Part shown: in pieces, positions 15,237-28,224 of the stretch
Position numbering within the stretch: position 1 is the first letter of the stretch
Layout of the letters: the number at the start of each line of letters is the position of its first letter
Source of the DNA: Entomortierella parvispora
Taxonomy: Eukaryota; Mortierellomycota; Mortierellomycetes; Mortierellales; Mortierellaceae
Reading direction: 5' to 3'
Length of the DNA: 64,000 bases
NCBI GenBank assembly: GCA_963573315.1
Contig: OY752141.1
Coordinates: forward strand, 2,418,001-2,482,000
Program-made: the position numbers and the translations under genes
The notes under the pieces: generated by a model
What the model saw: the letters and a program-made list of their open reading frames with translations, nothing else
Told to the model about the DNA's origin: nothing
Databases searched by the model: none

Positions 15237-18200
15237 ATGATGGCCTCCACTCCCCTCCAGTCCCCTCACAAGGACTTTTCTACCACTACCCGGCGCCGGT
15301 CGTCGGTCAAGAGTCTGCTCAGTTCTGCCAACCCTCCAGCTTCGCCGCTGGATGCTCTCGTCATGGCCCTGGAGGCCACCGTCGAGGACGTCGAAGAGGG
15401 CTTTGACCTCGACTTTGACGCGGACCTCGCCCAAGTCATTGACGGAGACGAAGACCCAGACGCCACCATTCCATCCTCACCAACAATGTTTATGAAGGGA
15501 CATGTCAACGGTGCACCTTCACTGCATCACCTACCTTCGATGCTACTTCCAGGTCCTGCCTCGAACGCGACTAGTCCTGTCACTGCAACTGTGCCTACGA
15601 CGCTAAAGGTCCAGCCACAGCGCCGAAACAGCTCCAAAGATGCCGCTGCCAAGAAGAAGCAAGGGGATGCAAACCTGCGCAAGATGTCCATCAGCAGTGA
15701 GGACTCTGCATCTTCGAATGACTCTATTGGTGGCGGTGGTCTCCGCTTCACCTGCTCAGCAGCGCACTGCGAAAAGCGATTCTCTCAGTCAGAGCAGCTG
15801 GTTGCACATGAACGGTAAGAGATATGACGAGTTCAGAACGATGCGAGACCCCAGAAATCCTATTCTCTCTTTTCGCCCTTTTCCCCAGAAAGACAACCGA
15901 TTGTCTCGCACAGTCCATGTACCGTTCGTTGGTGCTGGAAGAGATGGCAGACGACCTTCACTGGGTTTGGGTCGTCTGCCGTCCAAGACGTGATTGTTCC
16001 AGAGAAAAGAACTTTCCTTCTTGGGGTGCCTGTGGACTGCGGACTCTTTGCTTACATATTCTGTATGGAGACTGGAACAGCACTTCCACACTGGCCTCGT
16101 GCACGCAGTGTATTCAGAAAACAACCCACACTTGTGACAGAAGCAGACGGCAGGCAGACAAAGGTTGCAAGAGTCGATGGCTGCAAACACGCTCACCCGC
16201 GCCAGCCTGCCAGCCCACCAATTAGCCAAGCGAAAGCCAGTGTCGTGCCACATGTTCGCATTTCGTAGCCAGTCACAAGAATTCCTTCCTTGGCCTTCCA
16301 CGCCCCGTCCGCTTTGCCCCGAGACGCGCGAGGAAAGACACTTGCTACATTTCACCGCAGTTGCTAACAGACTCGTTTGGTTTTGCTGTCCCCCCATAGC
16401 TGCCACACTCGAACAAGGCCATTTGTAAGTGATTGTGTACCCTATCTCTCCATCTGCACTGGATGAATGGATCAGGAACACTGCAGGACCACGGAAAGAA
16501 CACCCCCAGGGAGTCAACGGGACTTTGGGCAAAAGAGGCTAAGCAAATGATGGGGTACGCGAGGACCTTTCTTTTATATCCTTTTTGACGGCTCGACGCT
16601 GGTTGCAATCGCCCGGAATCTAATGGAGGGAAACCCTCGTTAGGGACAACGCTTGACACTTGGCACAATCGAATCAACAGAACCACGACTCAGAAAGAAA
16701 CAATGGTTGACCCTCAGGGAGGGTCAAGTCTGGCGCGCCAGATCCCTTTCCCAAGGCAGGCGAAAGGGTCATTTGGTCAATATTTCAAAGAGCTCTTGTG
16801 GGTCAGTCAACCTTGTCAGCTTGTCGCCTGTTGCCGCCCGAGATTCCACCTGCTGCTTTTGCACTCCAAAAGAACCCCATCTCCAGGAGAGATGAGTGAG
16901 AAGGGTCCTTAGTTGTTTGACGGAACACAGTGACCATCATTGCCCTCTTTTGTTGTTCTTTATTCTTTGGGGATACAATTTTCTTTTAAACTGGGCGCCC
17001 ACTCCTTCTCATCCATCACAACTCCTTCCCCTCGACCGTGATGAAAAAGCTGGATACCATCGTCTGCGCGAGCACAGCATTTACTCAAGACCTTGGGAGC
17101 GCTACAAAGAAAAGACGATTATGACGGGATGAGTACAGAAGGGTGGACAAACAAATGCAGTCTCTGAAAGTGTTTGGTTATGTTTTGGTTCAGTCTCGTC
17201 TTGAAGACGCAACTTTGAGTCCAACAAACGCAAAAAAAAAGAAACATTTTTGGACGCGCATTCGTTTTCAACCCTTCTGGCGACTTTCTCGAGTTGTTTT
17301 TTTGATTCCTCGCAAGAAAATGTTCGACGAAACTATCAAAGATTTTGACGACTCACGGTTCTTTTTTTGTTCATATTCTTTTTCTTTCATTTTCTCGTTG
17401 TTGTGTTTGCGTTTGTTGTGGCTGTTGCTTTCAATCAAATGTGTGTCTTTTCAATTACTTTCTTTTCTCTTGGTCTTTTTGTGCCATTCCTTTTTTTTTT
17501 TTTTTTTTTTTACGTACAATTGATATCGCAGGTCTGCCGGTTCGATGGCTGTGAACGATCCTTCACACAACTCGGAAATCTGAAGGTAGGAAGGATCTGT
17601 ATTGATTGTTTTGTGGGGTCTGTAATGAATCAATCACTCCCCTGTATTCACTCGGCTTCATGTCCTTACGACTTCTAGACCCATGAGCGCAAGCACACTG
17701 GGGAGCGACCTTACAAATGCCCACATCCTGGATGCGACAAGACGTTCACTCAGTTGGGTAACCTCAAAACTCACGAGCGTATCCATGACGAAGTCAAACC
17801 CTTCATGTGTCGACTCGCTGGCTGTGGCAAGACTTTTAGTCAACTCGGAAATCTGAAGGTTCGAACCTGACCCCTGATAGTTTTTCATAGGACATATACG
17901 AAAGAGGGGCGTTTCACTTACAACATTTACTCGATCATTTAGACGCACACTATCAAAATGCACCCCGAGGTCACCATCAGCGACGAGGAACTGGCCATCC
18001 GAACAACGTCGAGCAACTATCATGGATCTGAGGATCGTCGTTCGAGTTCACCTAACGCCTCTCGCCTTGTGCACGGTCAGGAGCATGGGGTGGTCCAGGT
18101 CATTGCGCACTTCAACCCCTACCAGCGACGCCCCATCAAGCCTCAACAGTCGGAGGAAGAGAAACTTTTAAGGAAAATCAGGGCCATGATCCACCACGAG

Positions 18201-18257
18201 CAGCGTGTCCGCGAGCTCGAGGATGCCAGTGAAGTTTCCGACGACATTGAGGAGTAA
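15237..18257 (+). CDS. Azf1-like four-finger C2H2 zinc-finger transcription factor
   Basis: Five exons, 15237-15814, 16400-16424, 17532-17585, 17679-17858 and 17943-18257, give 383 residues (1,152 nt including stop). Residues 1-165 are Ser/Pro-rich with an acidic stretch (Asp-rich, about 45-70), a possible activation region. Four C2H2 fingers follow at about 170-300. Finger 1 starts in exon 1 and its last His comes from the 25-nt exon 2. Fingers 2-4 share a Gln-Leu-Gly-Asn-Leu-Lys recognition helix, and exon borders fall just after that helix. The Thr-Gln/Ser-Gln-Leu-Gly-Asn pattern with an interrupted last finger (His-x4-His, Lys-Met-His) resembles the last finger of yeast Azf1. Introns 1 (585 nt) and 2 (1,107 nt) are far longer than others here. 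The target genes cannot be inferred. Two adjacent ATGs open the gene; the first is used. Confidence 0.85.
16400..16424 (+). other. 25-nt microexon of the zinc-finger gene
   Basis: The bases between a CCCCCATAG acceptor and a GTAAGT donor supply the second zinc-binding His of finger 1 plus the linker Thr-Arg-Thr-Arg-Pro-Phe. They convert phase 2 after exon 1 into phase 0 before exon 3. Without them finger 1 would lack its fourth ligand and the frame would break, so the call rests on both structure and frame. Confidence 0.8.
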
Positions 18258-18775
18258 TGTCTAAGGATTGAGTTTACCGCCGAGTTGTTTTCAATTGGAG
18301 TCCGTTCACATTGTTGCCTTCTTGCATCTCCCACAGGAGGGTCTTTCTTAGTCTCTGTCATCACTATGGGACCGAATATCATCCTCCCCTCCTCCTCCTC
18401 CCTCTCCTCCACCACTACCGTCACCACCATCTCCACCATCTCCACCATCACCTGTAATTTGTATCCTGTGCCATTCTTCCCTCTTGTATGTATCAATATA
18501 GACGACCTCGACCTCTGCCTAATAAAAAACGATGTGCGTAATCTAGACCCTTTCGGGATACCTGGTAAAGATGCTCATGAGACCGGAACCCAGACTGGGC
18601 CATTGACGATCCAGATTTTTTCTTTTATTGCCCGCTTTTGAGATTCCAGAAACCCTGTAATGATCCCACGGATGAAGAAAACAATAAAAAAAAAATAAAA
18701 ATAAAAATATGTTTATTTCAACGCCCCCCTTATTTTTCTTTCTTCCATTCTTTCAAACTCATTCCCTCATTCACC
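18258..18775. other. Intergenic between zinc-finger gene and UPRT
   Basis: This is the 3' flank of the zinc-finger gene and the upstream region of the UPRT gene. It carries several T/C-rich triplet runs (CTC, ACC, about 18380-18450) and an A/T-rich block (18685-18720, AATAAAA-like). No gene is seen. Confidence 0.5.
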
Positions 18776-20182
<1,407 letters not shown>

Positions 20183-20492
20183 ATTCCTTTTAGTTTCTCC
20201 TAGTGATTTTGTTGTGTGCTCTTTCTGTTTGGTTTTCACAGAAGTTGTCCATTAAAAAAAGGGTATTATTGTAATCGCAGCCCAGTAATCATCATGATGA
20301 TCCAATAGTCGCTCTCTGGCTCTTAAAAACGTCTATGCCCAAAATGAAGAAAAATATCTTTATATTCGGTTTGTTGTCCAGAGATTGGTAGTATGGTACA
20401 GTTTTGAGTCCTTCCAGGAGCCAAAAGTGGGGTGGGGGATGTGGGAGTGTGGAAGCGCCATCCTGAGTAAAATGATGGCGACCGACAATAGC

Positions 20493-21314
20493 TTAAGCGC
20501 GAGTCAACTTTCCGTAGATATGGAGAGCAAAGACCGAGGCAATGAAAGCAAGAGACAGGACCAAGACAACGACGGGGTCACTGAAAAAAATGAGGGAAAA
20601 AAAGGAAAGAGGGAGGTGGGTCAGCATCATGGGGGTATTTTTTTGTTAGTTCCTGAAATCCCACACCTAGGGGTGAGAAGACCGATCTGGGCGAATCGCT
20701 CAATTTTCAGTGCTCTTTTGTCCAGTGACATGCACAAGTAGTCTCTGGCTCACTCTCTTTGGCAGCAAAAAGGGCAAGAGTTGCACAGCCCTCATCGTAT
20801 GCGATCTATGAAGACATTGAAGTAGAAACCAGGATGGTATCCTGTGGCGAAGAGTAAAGAGTCATTCCAAGAGCCACTTACACGCGGAGACCGGGAGAGT
20901 CATCAGTGTAGATGCGCATCATTCCAGATGTGCTGGGGCCAGGAGCGCGGGAGGTCTTGTCTTTGGAGGCAGGGGTGCGTCTCCTATGAGATGGAATCGA
21001 GTCCAAAGAGAAAATGAATGCGAATTAGCCTCTGTCCTGAACGCCAATCATGATTTTTCTATTTCTTTCATCCAAGAGTCGATCCTGATGGTCAAGGGCG
21101 AGAAAGGAAACAACGAAAGCGGCTACGAACCTGACAGCTGCACCGCGAGGGGAGGCACCGGCGGGGTTGGGGGAAGGAGCAGAGTCAGACTAAGAGGAGC
21201 AAAAGATGAGCAGATGATTAGATGGCAGGATTCTCCTTGTTTGCACCCGTTGATGAGGACACGTTGCGACTAGCGAACGAACGCAGCAGACCGCTATCGC
21301 CATCAGCTTACCAT
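20493..21314 (-). CDS. Sec61 beta subunit of the ER translocon
   Basis: Four exons, 21314-21312 (the ATG alone), 21189-21131, 20983-20882 and 20580-20493, give 83 residues, the usual size. Sec61 beta (Sbh1 in yeast) is a tail-anchored subunit of the ER protein channel. The protein opens with a Ser/Pro/Ala/Gly-rich disordered part, then Arg-Arg-Arg-Thr, the conserved Gly-Met-Met-Arg-Ile-Tyr-Thr-Asp-Asp-Ser-Pro-Gly-Leu segment, and one C-terminal membrane helix (about residues 55-76) preceded by Val-Asp-Pro-Val-Val-Val and ending His-Ile-Tyr-Gly-Lys. The start exon is just the initiator codon, with GTAAGC directly after it and a CTCTTAG acceptor 120 bp on. All four donors and acceptors are canonical and total coding length is 252 nt. 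It is divergent from Gemin5, with about 410 bp between the two starts. Confidence 0.92.
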
Positions 21315-21724
21315 ATTGAATGGGATGTGGAGTGGGGGGGAGGGTGAGGAAGGATGAAGAGGAGGGAAGGGAAAGAAGAGAGGACAAACACACAGGCAGA
21401 CAGGCAGAGAGCGAAGGAAGGAAGGAAAGAACGAACGAAAAGCGTTAATGCGGGTGGGCCAATCAGATCGCGCCAATGCGGGCACTAGAGGAAACCGTTA
21501 TTTCCTGCTGCTGTTTGTTTCTCTGCGTGGAAATAAAGAGGGCGCTGATCTTGCTTTTGCAACAACAGTGCCACCAAAAACCGTGGCATGCGCTTGTTCT
21601 GTTCATTCTGTTCATTCTGTTCATTCGTCCCTTGTAAATCTCACCTCAGGACCACACAGAGATACACAGCAACGAACCGCGAAAAGGCGCTTCCCCGAGA
21701 TCTCGACATTGACAGCGCACCGCC
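21315..21724. other. Divergent promoter region, Sec61 beta / Gemin5
   Basis: About 410 bp separate the two divergent start codons. The left half is A/G-rich on plus, so it is C/T-rich leader for Sec61 beta. A short TTCTGTTCA unit is repeated three times near 21598-21625. No third gene is seen. Confidence 0.55.
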
Positions 21725-24700
21725 ATGCAGCTGGGCGACATGGACGACCTCGTCTTCCCGCCTTCGCCTCAGTGGCACCAGGCCCACTCTGCCTCCCTCT
21801 GTGCAGTGTCCAAGGACAAAGGCTGGATGATCTATTCTCTCAACAGCTCGATCCACATCTTGAACCCCTTTTCGCTGAAATATGAAGGCATTCTCTCTGG
21901 TTTCCATACCGGCAGAATCAACTCTGTCGCGTCCGTCGCTGTCTCAATACCCCCAGTTACCTCTACATCGGCCGACGCTACGGTCTCAAACAAACTCTCT
22001 GGATCCTTGACTCATGGAATCGATGCGCAAGACGGCATAGAAAGTATGGAAAATGGCACGTCGCCTCCTCCTTCAAAGACTGTGCTTGTAGCATCTGGAA
22101 GTGAAGATCAGACTGTTGTGTGTTGGGATTTGGCTTCACGGCAACCCTTGGCCACATCACGGGCCCACAATGTACGTTGAGTTGCCATAGTATTGCAGGA
22201 TGGTAGCATTGCCAATATCTCATGGTTCCGATACCAATCTTTTTTTCATTATGCTCGGACTTTCATCTAACAAGTGTACTTTCTATCCGCTTAGAAACCT
22301 GTTACTGCCGTGGAGTGGACATCGAGTGGGAAAACAATCGTCTCCGGTAAGCCCCTCTTCAAGGTGTAACCTCGACATGACATTCCCCAAGGCGGTATAA
22401 TAATCAAGGATATTCACTTGTCTCACTATCTAGGCGATCAAGGAGGACTTTTAGTGGCTTGGGATCCGTTTAGTGGAAAGATCATCTCAAAGCAGCTGGA
22501 CAAAATGGCGCCAATGGTGTGCATAATGGTCAGCCCGACAATGAAAAACACTGTTGCAATAGGGTAGGGTATGGCTTGGCTCCTAACATGCTTTTATCTG
22601 TCATTGTCGAGTGATTATTCATTTTGTTCCTTTGCTTTATTTGTATAGTCTGGACGGTGGCGATATCCTCATTTGTGATGCGACATGCGACTCTATCGAG
22701 GTCATTCGCCGCCTCCATGGACACACTACCAAGGTCCAAAGTTTAGCATGGCAACCAAGTCCGCCAGGTACAGTCCCTGATTCTAGGACAGAGATCTTGC
22801 TTGTTGAGTTCCCTTTTAACTTACGTTCTGTATTTGATTGCTGTAGAAGACGTCTCCGGTCCATCAACCCAGCAATATACCCTCTTAGCTTCTGGATCTG
22901 CGGACCAAACTATTCGGATATGGGATGTTGATAACGGCGTCTGTAACAAAGTCATTGACATGCCGGATCAGCAGGAAGAAAGAGGTCCATCAAATTTTGC
23001 GAAGTCAAGGACATGGGTCCCTGTGGGGTGGATTCTCGGTGGAACATCCATTTTGTCAAGCTCTTGTCGGTAATTTCTCCAGACCTATTGCCTGTTGTTA
23101 CTATCTCTGACATCTTTGTATGTCTAACACTTATTTTGTTTACCACTTCCTATAGTGGTCATATGTACAGATTCTCCGTGGATGGCGGTCGCAATGATAA
23201 CGTCAAGATCACTCTTGGGCGCCAGCACATTCGACAGGTGTTCCAAGTTCTTGTGTGGCCGACAGGGACATTTGCATTTACAATCTCACTGGATCGGAGG
23301 ATTGTGGCCTGGGATCTTGAAAAGGGAGAAGGAGTGGCTCAAATCGATTGTATCGGAGGAGCAGTGCATTCCCTAGATATTAGTCCAATGGAGCCAGGTG
23401 TTGTCGCAATGGGACTAGGAAGCGAATCGATCAAGATCTGGAACACTCTCAGTCAAAGCGAACCCTACGAAACCATGATGATAGACCGTCTGCAGAGCCG
23501 TGTCAGGGTTATCAGGTGGCATCCAACAGCCATTGGGACGCTTTGCTTCGGCCTCGAGAGCGGGAAGATTGGAATGGTTGAAAACATGTCCCACAATCTT
23601 CAGCATCAACTCAAACATCAGTCACGGGGCAAGAAAGGCAAGAAAAACAACAAAATTGCCCCAACATCGACAATTTTTCAGGCGTATCACCAGCGCGCAG
23701 TTGTCTCAATGCAATGGTGTAGTCCAAAGGCACTAGAGGCTCCCGTTTCAGAGCTCTTTGACCTGGGCTTGAAGGATTCGAGCTTTTGCATTCTTTCCTG
23801 CGGAGTAGATGGCAAGATTCTAGTTAGCAACCCATCCAAGCCTGACAGCAAGAGCCTTGACCTGGATGTCGTTATTCACAAGCAAAACCGCGAATGGTAC
23901 CAGTCCAAGAAAGCCGTCAAAGGACTGAGGACATGCAACAGATCCGACTTCCACATTCACCCAAACGAAGACCTGATAGCCATTGGGAATACAGACGGGT
24001 CGGTAGAGGTTTTCGAGTTGAAGTACTTCAAGTTGGTTTTCGTGTTTCAAGGACACTCCAGTAAGGTGAACCGTGTAAAATGGAACATTTCTGGAGGTGA
24101 TCCGGACAGCCCTCCAACAGCCGCACGAGAAGCAGTCTCATATCTGTTGGCGTCAGGATTTGACCATGGGGCACTAAATGTGCACAATCTTGCGCCTTAC
24201 TCCTCGAAAGCGATGGCGGCCAAAGCAATCAAGAGATCCCTTGAGCGCAGCTCGGGCATAGAAGCCTCAGTAGATGTGCCTCCGCCAACTTCACTAAGCA
24301 TCGAGCCAGTATTGCCGACAGCTGCATCCTTCGCTTTCCTTCGACATCATACCAGGAGCATTTCTAATATCGCGTGGTCGCCTCATGACGGGAATGACGA
24401 CGACACAGGACCGGCACAGTTTCAGAGGCTCGCAACCTCATCTTACGATGGACGTGTCGTTGTATATCAGCTCTTCATTGGAGACCTTATTGAGGGTGCA
24501 TCTGGCGACTCTGCTTTAATCGATGGCGTAGTCTCCCAGATGAATGGTGAAGATGACGCATTGGACACTAAAGGTGGTATAGTGGAAGAAAACGAAATGG
24601 GGGATGATGCCTCTGTAACTTCAGAGCATCCATCACGCTCTGAACGCCGCTGTCATAGACCAATCGCGTGTTTCAATCTTCTAGGCGACCAGGCTTTATC

Positions 24701-26492
24701 AGTGCACTGGAGTCTTAGTGATGTAGACAGGATATACAGCGGTGGAAATGACTGGAGGTTGATAAGCTGGAACTTGAAAGCACATCCTTTTACTCAAGCG
24801 AAACGTTTTTATCAGGATCGAGAAGTGACTCCCAACCATTTGAGTGAGCAAGGGTCAAAGTCCGGCTCAGTGCTAGTTGAGCCAAACTACAAGGTCGAAT
24901 CGAGCCCTTCAGTGCAGGCTGAGACAGCTACGACTCGACCTGACACATCGGCTGTGGCAGAGTCTGTACTGGGTCCTTCTGAGGCACGAGAAGCCTATTC
25001 CCCTATGAACAAGAGGACACTGGATGCACCAGAGTCACCGAACCCATCAAAGCGTCACCGAAGTCCCGCCTCAACCTCAACTGCTCCAACAGTAACGACC
25101 AACCTCACAAATCAACAGGCAGATGCTGCCTCCAAATTGCGACTGTTCCCAAAGAGTGGAAACGCCTTTCAGAAGCTCGTATCCAAGAAGAAGACCTGCC
25201 TCGAGGTGATCCGTTTGGCTCGAAACTTTTATTGTCGGCATCGAAGACACCGAGGCATTTTGAACTCGGATGTAGAGATTGATGAGGCGCGTGTGCGATG
25301 GCAAGACATGCTGGCATTCTTAAGGAAAGATGGTGATCCTGATGGCATCGACATGGCGCTGACACTGAGTAGTGAAACCGACGAGATGAATATTCAGCAG
25401 GATGAAGAAGACAACAAGGATGAGCTGGTGAAACCTGCCACGACTCGCAAAGAGGGCCAGGTTGTCACCAGTGATGTTGACCTGGACACCGAGGAAGCAG
25501 AGGACGATGACGTGGTCTTCGACGGTGATTTGGTGTTCTATGGTTCACGAGAATCAGTCAAGGCGCTTGCAGAATTGGAGGCCCTGGAAGTCGCAAAAAC
25601 CCCTGGCAATGTCTTTACAACAGTTAGCGGACTGGGCGTCCCTCTTCCTGTTGATGCAGTCATCTCTTCCAGGAGGAACCCATCCGGTGGTAAACCGGCA
25701 CTCAAGACTCAAAACACCCAGCAGCTCTGTAGGATACCTGTTTCTTTCTGGATGGGCGACGTTCCTCAGATGATTGATATTTTGGGATCGCTTCAGGTGA
25801 ACCAGTTTGGGATTCAGGACTGGATCGGATTGGCGCTGGCGCCGATGGGAGGCGTGGATGCATGGAGGGAATTGATGGCAAAGACTGCAAGCAAGTTTGC
25901 AGCGAGCAGCGAGGCTCATGCAGCGGCACTTTGTTACCTTGCTCTTGGAAAAGTCTTTGCGGCGGTCGAGGCCTATCGAAAATGCTGCCTTTATCGAGAA
26001 GCGTTGATGTTATTTCGCATCAGGATGTGGGATGATGCGGACTATGATGGCGACGACGATGATGGTGGCAGTGAAGTAGAGGAGGCGCGAGAAGAAGGGA
26101 CGAAGGATACTGTTACGTCATTATCTGATCCCACCTCAAGCGGGTCCAGTTTGCTATCTAAAGATCCAGGCGATCTTCACCGTCGTATTTTAACGGAATG
26201 GGGTCAGGCTCTAGAGAAGAAGAGCCAATATGAGCAGGCGTGCAAGTGTCATTTGGCCCTAGAAGCTCTTTTGGTCAAGCGGAACCGGAAGACAAGACGC
26301 ACGAGTATATCCGCAAGAGAGACCTCCTCTGTTGGACTGCAAACATTGGCGCGCAGACACGACTTGATATCACTCCGAACAGCGGCAGCAGTAGCAATCC
26401 TGATCCACGATCCGTCAGCGGGGGACTATATCAGGCGGTATGAAGAATTGTGGACGCAAAGGCAAGAAACTGAGCGGCGCAAAAAGAACTAG
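21725..26492 (+). CDS. GEMIN5: Gemin5-like WD-repeat protein
   Basis: Six exons, 21725-22171, 22295-22346, 22434-22563, 22649-22767, 22847-23069 and 23156-26492, encode 1,435 residues. Gemin5 is the SMN-complex subunit that recognises the Sm site and cap of snRNAs with two seven-blade WD propellers, and also binds ribosomes. Matches to recalled animal Gemin5 run in order: N-terminal Pro-Pro-Ser-Pro-x-Trp; Gly-Ser-x-Asp-Gln-Thr-Ile-Arg-Ile-Trp; Ser-Ser-Cys-x-Gly before propeller 2; Ile-Arg-Val/Lys-Ile-Trp-Asn-Thr-Leu-Ser; Ala-Tyr-His-x-Arg/Lys; Ala-Ile/Leu-Gly-Asn-x-Asp-Gly-Ser; Ser-Tyr-Asp-Gly; and Tyr-Ser-Gly-x-Asn/Asp-Asp. A helical TPR-like part (about 1180-1420) has the family's Leu-Ala-Pro-Met/Ala-x-Gly motif. 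Between propellers and TPR lies a long Lys/Glu-rich linker. The protein stops soon after the TPR region, so the vertebrate C-terminal RNA-binding part seems absent. Confidence 0.85.
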
Positions 26493-26808
26493 GGACCGTA
26501 TCCCTCGGGAAATAAAGAGTGAATCTTCATCTTCGCATCTACATCATGACCACTGAACATTCATATCTCAAGATCGATCTTCACGATCTTATCTCAAAAA
26601 TTTCGCCCAGTGAGGAGGTGACTGTGATCGCGTGTGTGCGGCGGTTTCTTTGCCCTTGACTCTTTTAACCTCTTGCTGTCGACTCATTTCTCTTTTTTGC
26701 TCCCTTCGTTGCATTCCATCAGATTCTCTTTCTCATTCACCCTACAACAGAAGCAACACTTCACTTCCTGAGCTACATTTGTCTTTGCATTCACTCATCG
26801 CACACATC
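26493..26808. other. Intergenic between Gemin5 and the carrier gene
   Basis: This short stretch holds the Gemin5 3' flank and the T/C-rich leader of the carrier gene. Nothing else is seen. Confidence 0.5.
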
Positions 26809-28224
26809 ATGTCCACCAAGGTACAGGCACAACAGTGACCGTTGGAAAGCACGGACGTTTTCTTTTTGGAGGCGCACGAAACATCAGGCACACACACAAT
26901 AGCAACAAAAAAAAAGGGCTTCCAGAACTTTTTGTACTGAACCACTCCGCGCTTGTTGGTCTTCTGAATTTTAGAGAAAAGATCCTGCCCTGTATACGCT
27001 GACAGCAGGCTCGTTTGCAGGAGCCATAGAAGCAACCATCACATACCCAACCGAGTTTGTCAAGACTCAACTTCAACTACAGGATGGTGCCAAAGGCAAA
27101 GTAACTGCCCATCCAAATGCCAAGGTAAGGGTCGACAATGATAGACAACGTGTTCTTGAGCTGGAGACGTCCGCTCCCTGAGAAAGAAGCCCGAGAAAAA
27201 GATATGATAAAAAATGAGATCGCCCTCACTCACCTTCAGGGACTGCTTTTTTCAATGGCGTGGGGGGACATTTCGTCTAGGCACCGAAGGGCCCCATTGA
27301 TATTCTGGTTTCGACCGTGAGGAATCAAGGAGTTTCGGCCGTATACAGGGGGTTGTCCGCTATGGTCATTGGGAACACAGCAAAGGCCGGTGTCCGCTTC
27401 TTTGCTTTTGATCAGTTCAAGGATCTGCTCAAGGATTCAGAAGGCAAGACGACAGGCGCTCGATCTGTGCTGGGTAAGAAATTTACAAGAATATACCGAG
27501 ATCAATTGAGCTGAACGATTCGAACCGATGGAAATCCAATTGACCTAGGAATCTCGTGCAATAGCTGGACTGGGAGCTGGAATGACGGAAGCACTCTTGG
27601 TAGTAACTCCTTCAGAGACCATCAAGACCAAACTGATTCACGATGGTAACTCTGCAAAGCCACAGTACAGGGGTCTGGTCCACGGTGTGCAGTCGATCGT
27701 CCAGGCAGAGGGATTGGGGGGAATCTATAGAGGCGTGATCCCAGTCATGGCGCGTCAGGGAGCCAATAGTGCAGTTCGATTCGGTGTCTATTCAGCCTTA
27801 AATGATCTTTTGAAGGCAAGGCTGGAGCCTGGAGTCAAGGTCCCGGCGGCGTATACGTTCGGTATTGGAGCAATTGCAGGAATTGTAACAGTATACTCGA
27901 CCATGCCCTTGGATGTGGTAAAGACAAAGATGCAAGGACTGAATGCGAAGCAGCTGTACAGTGGCGTGTTTGATTGCTTTTGGAAGGTGTTCAAGAACGA
28001 GGGCTTATTGAGTTTCTGGAAGGGAGCCACACCTAGACTGGCGCGTCTTTCGGTAAGTTCTGCCGCCGATGTCTGATATTTTCGGCTGCAGCCAATTTTC
28101 TCTATTTCTGACGCACCCACGATTACTTTTTCTGTAGATGTCTGGAGGCATCGTGTTTAGTATATATGAAAATACGATGGTTGTTCTTAGACGGTTTGAC
28201 GAACCGAATCCCCTGCGGTCTTAA
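26809..28224 (+). CDS. CTP1: Mitochondrial tricarboxylate (citrate) carrier, Ctp1-like
   Basis: Five exons, 26809-26820, 26975-27124, 27281-27473, 27565-28052 and 28138-28224, give 309 residues, the normal carrier size. Three tandem ~100-residue carrier repeats are visible with signature motifs Pro-Thr-Glu-Phe-Val-Lys, Pro-Ser-Glu-Thr-Ile-Lys and Pro-Leu-Asp-Val-Val-Lys, each in the first helix of a repeat. Phe-Ala-Gly-Ala and Tyr-Pro-Thr-Glu-Phe-Val-Lys-Thr-Gln-Leu near the start, Arg-Phe-Phe/Phe-Asp-Gln-Phe, and Arg-Gln-Gly-Ala-Asn-Ser-Ala-Val-Arg-Phe in repeat 2 are typical of the citrate carrier. It exchanges citrate for malate or another citrate across the inner membrane and so can feed cytosolic acetyl-CoA for lipid synthesis. 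The first coding exon is only 12 nt. Substrate is inferred from family resemblance; the related succinate-fumarate carrier is less likely. Confidence 0.85.

Noticed and set aside
15789-16532. A 247-codon minus-strand frame antisense to intron 1 of the zinc-finger gene
   Set aside because: It crosses the splice site and the microexon of a well-supported gene and has no recognisable domain. It was mentioned only as part of the long-intron observation.
27474-27564. A tRNA-like GATTCGAACC string in an intron of the carrier gene
   Set aside because: The intron is only 91 nt and has no matching acceptor stem or anticodon arm. The string is chance.
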